From IMG/VR virus record IMGVR_UViG_3300035698_000405, positions 1 to 30,181 of that record: a DNA stretch of 30,181 nucleotides. One strand, given 5' to 3'. This DNA comes from a virus. Positions 5,872 through 12,775 of the stretch are shown here, piece by piece (position 1 is the stretch's first letter; the number at the start of each line of letters is the position of its first letter). The position numbers and the translations under genes are program-made. The notes beneath the pieces were generated by a model that saw nothing but the letters and a program-made list of their open reading frames with translations, was not told where the DNA came from and made no database searches.

Positions 5872-6180
5872 ATGGCAGCGACACCAGAAGGTAAAGTTAA
5901 GAAGAAGCTGGACAAGATGTTGAAGGCAAAGCAGGGAGTGTGGTTCTTCCCTCCCCAAGCTGGACCCTTCGGCTCAGCGGGTATCCCTGACAGAATAGCC
6001 TGTGTACGCGGGCATCTGTTGGGGATCGAAGCCAAGGCCAGCGCCAAAAAGAAGCCTACCGCCCTACAAGCAAAGTGTATGGGGGATATAGAAAAAGCCG
6101 GTGGTAAGTGCTTCGTAGTCTACGACGCCGCCACCATTAAAGAAGTAGAGGACTGGATAGATGGATTTTCTGTGGATTAG
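5872..6180 (+). CDS. VRR-NUC domain nuclease
   Basis: A 102-aa stand-alone VRR-NUC protein. Characteristic positions are TPEGKVK (E6) at the N-terminus, GIPDRIACVRG (D40), GIEAKA (E53, K55) and TALQ (Q66), which build the PD-(D/E)XK active site, followed by the C-terminal FVVYDAATIKEVEDWI strand-helix. Small viral VRR-NUC proteins form dimers and cut branched DNA, in the same superfamily as eukaryotic FAN1. It is preceded by AAGGG, overlaps the next gene by 20 nt, and lies next to an SNF2-type helicase, a pairing common in phage genomes. Resolution of recombination or replication intermediates is the likely job; this specific activity is inferred from the family. Confidence 0.93.
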   Translation: MAATPEGKVKKKLDKMLKAKQGVWFFPPQAGPFGSAGIPDRIACVRGHLLGIEAKASAKKKPTALQAKCMGDIEKAGGKCFVVYDAATIKEVEDWIDGFSVD

Positions 6181-6355
6181 TTTCTTTGTTATGTCTGTTG
6201 ATGACGAGGGGTGGCGGTTCGACCTTATGAATGTCGGGGTTAACAATTATAGCACCCACCTATTCTGGGTGTCCCACGACAATGGTGTCTGGGATGTACA
6301 GCTATGTTTCCTCCCCGCATGGAATAGTGTATCCGGTTTTGGGAAGCCCCAATAA
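6161..6355 (+). CDS. Small hypothetical protein between VRR-NUC and helicase genes
   Basis: A 64-aa frame starting at ATG 6161 inside the end of the VRR-NUC gene, with an alternative start at 6191 that would avoid most of the overlap. It ends in TAATG with the helicase gene, which supports it being translated. The product is rich in aromatic residues (about six Trp) and looks beta-rich (HLFWVSHDNGVWDVQLCFLPAW). No domain recognised. Confidence 0.5.
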   Translation: MDFLWISFFVMSVDDEGWRFDLMNVGVNNYSTHLFWVSHDNGVWDVQLCFLPAWNSVSGFGKPQ

Positions 6356-7911
6356 TGTTAGTCGTTGAAGAAGCTAAAGCAATAGCTCTCAAACTTAACA
6401 ACCCACAACGTGTTACAGAGTGCATACCCACAGCGCATCGTGTAACCTTACATGGCCATGATCTCGTGGTCGTGCCGCATAAACCTGATGAGGTCAGAGT
6501 TCTTAGGAACTTAGGTATCAACGCCCCCGCCCCCATCATGCACTACTACGACTGGAAGGGTGACTTCACCCCTTACGATCACCAAAAGAAAACCGCTGCG
6601 TTCCTGACCATGAACAAGAAGGCATTGGTCCTCAACGAGATTGGCACGGGCAAGACACAGTCTGCCCTATGGGCCGCTGACTATCTAATGAACGCCGGGG
6701 TTATCAAGAAGGTACTCATCATCTCACCACTGTCCACACTTGAGCGGGTGTGGGGTGACGCGATCTTCAAAGGTATGATACACCGCCGACATGTTGTTCT
6801 CCATGGCACAGCCAAACGCCGTAAGCAAATGCTGTCTACTGAGGCCGACTTCTACATCATCAACCATGATGGCTTCCCTATTATCTCTGATGATGTGATG
6901 GGTATGTTTGATCTGGTCATCATCGACGAGGCTGCTGTCTACCGCACCCCCGGCACAACACGTTTCAGGCTGTTCCGCAAGTGGATGGATGCTGTTGCCA
7001 ATGCCCACACACGACTATGGCTAATGACTGGCACACCTACGCCCAACAATCCAACTGATGCGTGGACCCTATCTAAGTTAGTTGACAGTCCGTATGCTGC
7101 GCGAACCTTTGGTAGCTTCCGTGATCAGGTGATGGAGAAGTATGGCCAGTATAGTTACGTGCCTAGGCCCGGTGCGCTTGAGACTGTGAAACATGTTCTA
7201 CAGCCAGCGGTGCGCTATACTCGGGACGAGTGCTTCGACCTACCGGAGACTGTGTTCCAGACACGAGAGGTCGAGCTTACCAAAGAACAACGGATGCACT
7301 ATGACAAGATGATGAAGTCATTCATCACTGACGTTGACGGTGGTGAGCAAATTACTGCGGTCAACGAAGCGGTAAAGTTACAGAAGCTGGTGCAGATAGC
7401 ATGTGGCGTGGCGTATAACGACATGGGCGAGAACGTTGAGCTTGACTGTAAGCCTAGGGTGAACGCCGTGTTGGAGGTGATAGAAGAAGTCGGAGGTAAA
7501 GTTATAGTATTTGTACCCTTGACAGGAACTTTACATATGCTAGAACGTGAGCTATCGAAACGTTACACAGTCGGTGTGGTTAACGGGGCAGTCAGTAGTA
7601 AGAAACGTAATGTTATCTTCCAAGACTTCCAAGAACGCAGCGACCCTAGGATTATCCTAGCCCACCCTGCTACTATGGCACACGGGCTAACACTAACAGC
7701 GGCCAAGTCCATCATTTGGTACGGGCCTATAACAAGTAACGAGCAGTACGTCCAAGCCAATGGACGCATCGAAAGGATAGGCAAGAAGTTTACATCCAAC
7801 GTGGTCCACATAGAGGCCACGGAGTTAGAGCGCAAGATGTATAAGCGCCTTGAGACAAAGCAGAGACTACAGGGTCTACTGCTAGACATGATACAACAAG
7901 AACAGGAGTAA
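6355..7911 (+). CDS. SNF2-family DNA helicase/translocase
   Basis: A 518-aa SF2 enzyme with both RecA-like lobes. Visible motifs are the Q-like YDHQKK (Q77), Walker A GTGKT (97-101), motif Ia IISPLSTLERVW, DEAA (191-194, in place of DEAH), motif III TGTP (225-228), motif V-like HPATMAHGLTL and motif VI QANGRIERIGK (467-477, R471 and R474). The QANGR..RIG form and spacing are those of SNF2-like phage helicases. Residues 1-65 form a short N-terminal extension typical of these. It hydrolyses ATP to move on duplex DNA, and may remodel forks or strip proteins. It starts in TAATG with the gene before it. With VRR-NUC and the PD-(D/E)XK nuclease it forms a recombination group within the replication block. 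Confidence 0.94.
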   Translation: MLVVEEAKAIALKLNNPQRVTECIPTAHRVTLHGHDLVVVPHKPDEVRVLRNLGINAPAPIMHYYDWKGDFTPYDHQKKTAAFLTMNKKALVLNEIGTGKTQSALWAADYLMNAGVIKKVLIISPLSTLERVWGDAIFKGMIHRRHVVLHGTAKRRKQMLSTEADFYIINHDGFPIISDDVMGMFDLVIIDEAAVYRTPGTTRFRLFRKWMDAVANAHTRLWLMTGTPTPNNPTDAWTLSKLVDSPYAARTFGSFRDQVMEKYGQYSYVPRPGALETVKHVLQPAVRYTRDECFDLPETVFQTREVELTKEQRMHYDKMMKSFITDVDGGEQITAVNEAVKLQKLVQIACGVAYNDMGENVELDCKPRVNAVLEVIEEVGGKVIVFVPLTGTLHMLERELSKRYTVGVVNGAVSSKKRNVIFQDFQERSDPRIILAHPATMAHGLTLTAAKSIIWYGPITSNEQYVQANGRIERIGKKFTSNVVHIEATELERKMYKRLETKQRLQGLLLDMIQQEQE

Positions 7912-7914
7912 GAT

Positions 7915-8316
7915 ATGTCCGAGCTAACAGTCGATGCAGTTATCGACACGTATATTAAACTGCGCACACAGAAGGAGATAGCTGAGCGTGAAGTGAAGGA
8001 ACAAGTTGAAGGCATCAAGTTAAAGATGGCGAAACTTGAGGCATGGATACAGGCTAAGTCTGATGAGACAGGTGTTAAGTCTTTCAAGACAGATGCTGGC
8101 ACAGCGTTCATGTCGACCAGTGACTTCGCTAGTGTCGGAGACTGGGATGCAGTCATGGACTTCATCAAGACCAACGAGGCATGGGACATGCTGAACAAGG
8201 CGGTCAACAAGAAGGCGGTGCGCGAGTACCTAGACTTGAACGGAGCCATACCCAATGGAGTTAACTTCGGCACAAAGGTTAGCGTCAGTGTACGCCGCCC
8301 GGCGAAGAAGGCATAA
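7915..8316 (+). CDS. Coiled-coil replication-region protein
   Basis: A 133-aa protein with AGGAG at 7904-7908 before ATG 7915. Residues 5-50 are charged and helical (IKLRTQKEIAEREVKEQVEGIKLKMAKLEAWI), probably a coiled coil. Then come a TGVKSFKTDAGTAF turn and DWDAVMDFIKTNEAWDMLNKAVNK, and a C-terminus with IPNGVNF and VSVRRP. This is the layout of a common phage family found next to polymerase, helicase and ssDNA-binding genes; the exact function is not established to my knowledge. The position suggests an accessory protein acting on ssDNA or replication complexes. Confidence 0.75.
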   Translation: MSELTVDAVIDTYIKLRTQKEIAEREVKEQVEGIKLKMAKLEAWIQAKSDETGVKSFKTDAGTAFMSTSDFASVGDWDAVMDFIKTNEAWDMLNKAVNKKAVREYLDLNGAIPNGVNFGTKVSVSVRRPAKKA

Positions 8317-8317
8317 C

Positions 8318-8560
8318 ATGATGTCGCAAGAGATCGGTAGGATAACTAAGATCGACAACGGATACCTGCTAACAATAGGCGATCACAACACGCACTACAG
8401 TAGTGTTAACTACGCTGCTGATGCGACAGGCATAGCAGAACTTATTATAGCCGCCGCTGCCCGTGAAGTATTGGGTGTCGGTGAACAGCAAGAACTATTT
8501 AGCTCCGGGACTAATCTCGGTGTAGCAAACCCAAAAACCAAAGGACAAACAATACCATGA
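8318..8560 (+). CDS. Small hypothetical protein with a QQELF clamp-binding-like motif
   Basis: An 80-aa protein. I chose ATG 8318, just after the stop of the preceding gene and with AAGAAGG upstream; a longer in-frame reading from 8255 would overlap that gene heavily. Residues 1-35 look like a small beta-hairpin unit (IGRITKIDNGYLLTIGDH), residues 38-52 an alanine-rich helix, and QQELF (57-61) fits the sliding-clamp consensus Q-x-x-[LM]-F in a likely flexible C-terminal tail (SSGTNLGVANPKTKG). It ends in an ATGA overlap with the putative ssDNA-binding protein gene. Function unknown; clamp contact is a hypothesis. Confidence 0.6.
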   Translation: MMSQEIGRITKIDNGYLLTIGDHNTHYSSVNYAADATGIAELIIAAAAREVLGVGEQQELFSSGTNLGVANPKTKGQTIP

Positions 8561-9570
8561 GTAACATCGTTCCAATCAACATCGAAGTACCCGCGCACTT
8601 AGCTGGTCGTGTTGGCCAACCCTCTGCCCTTGCTGCTAGCATTGGTGGTGGACTGTCATCCGATGCGGAGTTCCCCCGCATCTCACTTAAAGCATCGCGC
8701 TTCCGCATTGTGCAGGACGGCACAGAGACTGTGCTTAATGATCCTACACTTGAGATCGTGGTCGTCGGTGCCAACCCTAACCTGTCCAAGGCTTTCTATG
8801 CTACGGCTTGGAACCCTGATGCAGAAGCATCGGCCCCTGACTGTGCGTCCCTCGGTGGCATCCGCCCCGATAGCAACAGCACCAATCCGCAGAACGATCT
8901 CTGTGCGTCATGCCCTCAGAACGCATGGGGTAGTAAGAAAACTGCACAAGGCACTGACATCAAGGCATGCGCAGACAAGAAACGTCTGGCCGTTGTTGCT
9001 GCCTCTGACCCATCCGGGCCAGTCTATCTACTAGAGGTGACACCTGCTGCACTCAAGGGTCTCAACCAGTATCAACGTGAGTTGTCCATGCGTGGCATCG
9101 CACCCGAGATTGTTAAGACTGTGATCTCGTTCGACGCTAACGCTTCGTTCCCTAAGCTGGCCTTTGGCTTCGGTGGTTTCATTGACGAGCCTACTCAGGT
9201 AGCCGTTGAGAAATTGTTCGGTACACCAGAGGTCAAGGAAGTCACTGGCGAAGTTGATGCTCCTACTGCCCCGGCTACTCCAGCTACTCCAGCTATCGCC
9301 GCGCCTGTTGCGGAACCTGCTGCCCCTGCTGCTTCGTTTGGTAAGCCAGCGGCTGCTACTCCACAACATGTTGCTGCGCCTGTTGCAGAACCTGCTGCCC
9401 CAGTTGCCTCATTTGGTAAACCTGCGGCAGTGCCGGAGTCCCCAGCCCCGGCAGCAACTCCAGAACCTGTTGTAGAGGAGCCAAAGGCTGCACCTGTTGC
9501 TGACGCTAGCACTGCGGGTCTCGCTGATGAGATCACTGCACTGATGGCTGATGTGGCCGACGATGCCTGA
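8557..9570 (+). CDS. Putative ssDNA-binding-like protein with Cys cluster and Pro/Ala-rich tail
   Basis: A 337-aa protein in the position where phages often encode an ssDNA-binding protein, between a coiled-coil accessory gene and the primase-helicase. Residues about 40-225 are a folded, beta-rich region with four cysteines (C96, C116, C119, C138) that could bind zinc, as in T4 gp32. Residues 232-315 form a flexible Ala/Pro/Val-rich linker with two near-identical 19-residue repeats. The end, LADEITALMADVADDA, is acidic and hydrophobic, like the protein-interaction tails of SSBs. It starts in ATGA with good coupling. I cannot identify an OB fold with certainty, so the ssDNA-binding role rests on layout and gene order. 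Confidence 0.6.
   Translation: MSNIVPINIEVPAHLAGRVGQPSALAASIGGGLSSDAEFPRISLKASRFRIVQDGTETVLNDPTLEIVVVGANPNLSKAFYATAWNPDAEASAPDCASLGGIRPDSNSTNPQNDLCASCPQNAWGSKKTAQGTDIKACADKKRLAVVAASDPSGPVYLLEVTPAALKGLNQYQRELSMRGIAPEIVKTVISFDANASFPKLAFGFGGFIDEPTQVAVEKLFGTPEVKEVTGEVDAPTAPATPATPAIAAPVAEPAAPAASFGKPAAATPQHVAAPVAEPAAPVASFGKPAAVPESPAPAATPEPVVEEPKAAPVADASTAGLADEITALMADVADDA
9298..9429 (+). repeat. Two direct in-frame repeats in the Pro/Ala-rich tail
   Basis: Residues 248-266 and 273-291 of the putative ssDNA-binding protein are the same 19-residue unit (AAPVAEPAAP[A/V]ASFGKPAA) with one substitution, encoded at 9298-9354 and 9373-9429. The DNA copies differ at several third positions, so the duplication is not very recent or has been selected at protein level. 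Confidence 0.85.
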
Positions 9571-9847
9571 TCCTAAACTGGACTTCATTAAGGTCGAGGC
9601 TCTGCGAAAGCATATGCTTCTCACCGCATCCCAGATGGCTACGTTCTTGGGTGTATCACGAGTGACCTACGGCGGGTGGGTAAAAGGAAAGCCCATACGC
9701 AAAGGCAACGACGCCAACGCGAGAGCCGCACTGCGTACCATGTTCACGGTAATTCAAGACCACCAATGGCCAATGCCAGAGGTGATTGCGATGACGCCGA
9801 AGCTGCGATACGAAACGCTGCTTGAACTCACAACAAAAGAAGAGTAA
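9563..9847 (+). CDS. Small helix-turn-helix DNA-binding-like protein
   Basis: A 94-aa protein whose ATG at 9563 overlaps the end of the preceding gene; an upstream in-frame ATG at 9551 would add four residues. Residues 15-50 (LRKHMLLTASQMATFLGVSRVTYGGWVKGKPIRKGN) read as a helix-turn-helix: MTASQMATFLGVS as helix-turn and RVTYGGWVKG as recognition helix, as in Cro/XRE or replication-control proteins. The remainder is helical. It is followed by a strong hairpin and then the primase-helicase gene, so local control of that gene is possible. No operator is visible. Confidence 0.65.
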   Translation: MPDPKLDFIKVEALRKHMLLTASQMATFLGVSRVTYGGWVKGKPIRKGNDANARAALRTMFTVIQDHQWPMPEVIAMTPKLRYETLLELTTKEE

Positions 9848-9854
9848 CGTCAAT

Positions 9855-9887
9855 GGTTCGGGGGGTTATGTTCAGCCCCCCGATACC
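9855..9887 (+). promoter_or_regulatory. Strong GC hairpin in the leader of the primase-helicase gene
   Basis: TCGGGGGG (9858-9865) pairs with CCCCCCGA (9876-9883) around a 10-nt loop, extended by GGT/ACC beyond a one-base bulge. It fills most of the 63-nt gap between the HTH gene and the primase-helicase start. No T run follows, so it is not a typical intrinsic terminator; the ribosome binding site (AAAAGGGA) and ATG 9911 lie 15-30 nt after it. It could block 3' exonucleases, pause polymerase or bind a protein. Confidence 0.6.
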
Positions 9888-9910
9888 AACGAAAACTAAA
9901 AGGGATAGAT

Positions 9911-12775
9911 ATGGATACGCTGGGATTTCTAGAGCGTGTCCTCCCAACCGAAGGCTTCTACTGCGCAATAGTAATCAACGAGGGCTGTGCCCCGCAGCAA
10001 GCATTCTTCGGTTCCGTGGAGGAACTCGCGACCACCTGTCAGAGATTCGATCAGGCTGGACACAACACATACTACGCGACCTCAACATTCAATACCCGAT
10101 TCAACCGCACACAGATTAACACTAAGCTATCCAAGGTTTTGTTCTTGGACATTGACTGTGTTGACGATGACAACCACGAATACAAGAACCAGAGCGATGG
10201 CCTTGCTGCCCTACTAAAGTTCATAGAACTCACGGGTATGCCTAAGCCAATGGTCGTATCATCTGGCCGGGGACTCCATGTGTACTGGGTATTGAGCGAG
10301 GCTCTGCCCAAGACTGAGTGGCAACCATTAGCTGATGCGCTCAAGGCCACCTTCCGAGTGAATGGCTTCGACTTTGATCCGAGCGTCACAGCAGACAGCG
10401 CGAGAGTGCTGCGCCCTATCGGTACGCACAACCCTAAGAACGGCAAAGAAGTTAAGCTACTTATGGATGGGGCCCCGGTCGACAAGCAGACTCTCCAGAA
10501 CATATTGCAGAGAGCTGCACCTGCGGGGGTTGAGGCGAGTGTTGCGAACATCCCTAGTATGATAGCACCCAAGTCACCGCTGGCTGCGGCGATGGAGATC
10601 AAGCAAGAGTACGAACCGTCTAACCCTGACGCCATATACAATAGCTGCCAGCAGGTACGCTGGGCAGTGGACAACCAAGACCAAGTGCTGGAGCCTATGT
10701 GGTACAGCCTGATCGGGTTAGCCGCACACTGCGTAGACCCTGATGCTGTTGCTAAGAACTGGAGCAAGAACCATCCAGACTATAGCGAAGCTGCGACCAT
10801 GCAGAAGCTACGCCAGTGGCAAGCACGTACAACAGGACCAGCGACTTGCGGTAAGATCGAAGCTGACAGGCCCAAAGGCTGCGACAAGTGCCCACTCAAG
10901 GGGAGTATAACATCTCCTGCCATGTGCGGACGGCAGTACAAAGAGACTACGATGGTGTCATCCACAGGTGATGAGTTGCCAGTGAAGCTGCCCAAGCCGT
11001 TCAAGTCGTCTGGGGATATGATCGTTAAGACTGTTGATGGGACAGACGTAGAGGTCTCACCCTTCCTTATATACCCTGTCGGTTATGGCCGTGACGAGAG
11101 CCTCGGCTATGAGACAGTACGCTTTAAATGGAAGCGGCCACATGAGGGATGGACAGACCTAGTATTTAGGCAAGCACATCTCAACGCTAAGAGCAGGGAG
11201 TTCCCCACCGTGATCGCGGATCAGGGGATTGTTCTTAACGGCGAGAAGCAGACAATGGAGTTCCAATATATGTTACGCAGTTACATGAACGAGTTGCGCA
11301 AGTCGCAGTCGATGTCCAATCTCCATGGTGTCATGGGTTGGAAGGACGACCATAAACAATTCGTCATAGGCGGGCGGCTATACAAACGTGACGATGCCGG
11401 GGCTGTGACTGTAGAAGATGTTGCACTGAACAACTCCGCTGGCAATATGGCCAACAGGATGTACGGCACAGCCGGGACCATAGAGAAGTGGACCGACATG
11501 ACCAGTGTACTTGAGACAGCCGACCTACCCCACCACATATTCGCCATCAACAATTCATTAGCTGCCCCGCTCTGGGCTATGACTGGTCTCAAAGGTGTGA
11601 CCATCTCACTGTTCGGCCCGTCAGGTAGCGGCAAGTCCATCGCCCAGTTGATGATGCAGAGCGTATGGGGTGTCCCTAGTAGGCTGCACTTTGCAGCGAA
11701 GTTCACGCACAATGCATTGTTCAATAGGTTGGGGACGTATTGTAATCTCCCGATGACCATCGACGAAGCGACTATGATGCAGGACGTTGGTGACTTCTGC
11801 TACTGGGTGACACAGGGCAGGGACAAAGCAAGGCTGTCCCGCAACGCTAGTGAGCGCGAGGCCAAGGAGTGGGCAACAAGTGTCACAGTGTCCACCAACA
11901 TATCCTTCGCGTCTAAGATGACATCGTCAGGTGTTGAGACCAGCGCGCAGATGGCCCGGCTGCTAGAGGTAGAGATGCCTACGCACAAACTATTCCACAA
12001 GACAAGTGACGCTGGCCGTAAGTTCTCCGACCACATGGAAGAGAACTATGGTGTTGCTGGTGATCTCCTGATGCGTGAGTACATGCGCTTAGGCAAGGCA
12101 GAGTTGAAGCGGCGTATCGCTGAGGCCATACTCAAGTTCGAGGAATGGTACGGCTTCAAGTTCGCAGGTGTCGAGCGCTTCTGGGAGACAACCCTAGTGC
12201 TACAACACGTTGCATGCACCATAGCTAAGGAGCTGGGGCTTATCACCTACGACTTCACGATTGGCATACGCCTCATCATCGACCAGATCGACAGGCTCCG
12301 TGCTAAGGTTGACGAGAACCGCATCGATGGCTTCGATGTTATCACAGAATACCTCAACGAGAATGCTGCTGAGTTCCTAACCATCATGCACACAACCACT
12401 GGCACCCTGCCTCCAGCTTACGATATTAAGCGGGAGCCTCGCAACGAGATCAAGGGGCGGTTCGATGTGTTCCGCAGTGGGCCATTGGATAAGTTCGACC
12501 GTGGCACAGTGATGATAGTACGCAAAGCCTTCAAGGAGTATGTGGCTGGCCGTGGGTATGACTACGGCGTACTGTGCAGGGAGGTTGCTGCCGCTGGTGC
12601 AGATGCCACACCTCACCTAGCTAAGGTGACGATCAGTAAGGATACTAATCTAAAGGCTGGTCAGCACTATGTCCTAGGTATCAACCTCAACAACATGAGA
12701 ATGCTTGGATACCTAGACGCTGCACAGCAACACGCAGATGAGTTAACCCTAGGACATATGGCGGTCGTGCCCTAG
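9911..12775 (+). CDS. Primase-helicase: AEP-like primase fused to DUF927-type ATPase
   Basis: A 954-aa fusion. The N-terminal AEP-like (archaeo-eukaryotic primase) part has FLDIDC (D80, D82), SSGRGLHVYW (H123) and RVLRPIGTHNPK (R166 to K176), the three primase motifs. A four-Cys cluster follows (C313, C324, C327, C339), probably zinc-binding. The C-terminal part is a DUF927/SF3-like ATPase with Walker A GPSGSGKS (569-576), Walker B TIDEA (D618, E619) and a sensor-like VSTN. It would lay primers and unwind the fork for the family A polymerase. AAAAGGGA precedes the ATG. It is the last gene of the + strand block, and its TAG stop lies in the CTAG shared with the convergent gene. Both domains are well supported; polymerase activity of the primase part is possible but unshown. 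Confidence 0.88.
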   Translation: MDTLGFLERVLPTEGFYCAIVINEGCAPQQAFFGSVEELATTCQRFDQAGHNTYYATSTFNTRFNRTQINTKLSKVLFLDIDCVDDDNHEYKNQSDGLAALLKFIELTGMPKPMVVSSGRGLHVYWVLSEALPKTEWQPLADALKATFRVNGFDFDPSVTADSARVLRPIGTHNPKNGKEVKLLMDGAPVDKQTLQNILQRAAPAGVEASVANIPSMIAPKSPLAAAMEIKQEYEPSNPDAIYNSCQQVRWAVDNQDQVLEPMWYSLIGLAAHCVDPDAVAKNWSKNHPDYSEAATMQKLRQWQARTTGPATCGKIEADRPKGCDKCPLKGSITSPAMCGRQYKETTMVSSTGDELPVKLPKPFKSSGDMIVKTVDGTDVEVSPFLIYPVGYGRDESLGYETVRFKWKRPHEGWTDLVFRQAHLNAKSREFPTVIADQGIVLNGEKQTMEFQYMLRSYMNELRKSQSMSNLHGVMGWKDDHKQFVIGGRLYKRDDAGAVTVEDVALNNSAGNMANRMYGTAGTIEKWTDMTSVLETADLPHHIFAINNSLAAPLWAMTGLKGVTISLFGPSGSGKSIAQLMMQSVWGVPSRLHFAAKFTHNALFNRLGTYCNLPMTIDEATMMQDVGDFCYWVTQGRDKARLSRNASEREAKEWATSVTVSTNISFASKMTSSGVETSAQMARLLEVEMPTHKLFHKTSDAGRKFSDHMEENYGVAGDLLMREYMRLGKAELKRRIAEAILKFEEWYGFKFAGVERFWETTLVLQHVACTIAKELGLITYDFTIGIRLIIDQIDRLRAKVDENRIDGFDVITEYLNENAAEFLTIMHTTTGTLPPAYDIKREPRNEIKGRFDVFRSGPLDKFDRGTVMIVRKAFKEYVAGRGYDYGVLCREVAAAGADATPHLAKVTISKDTNLKAGQHYVLGINLNNMRMLGYLDAAQQHADELTLGHMAVVP

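Noticed and set aside
9206-9475. Leucine-rich + strand frame overlapping the tail of the putative ssDNA-binding protein
   Set aside because: It arises from reading the Pro/Ala-rich codons (CCT, GCT) in another frame and has no ribosome binding site.
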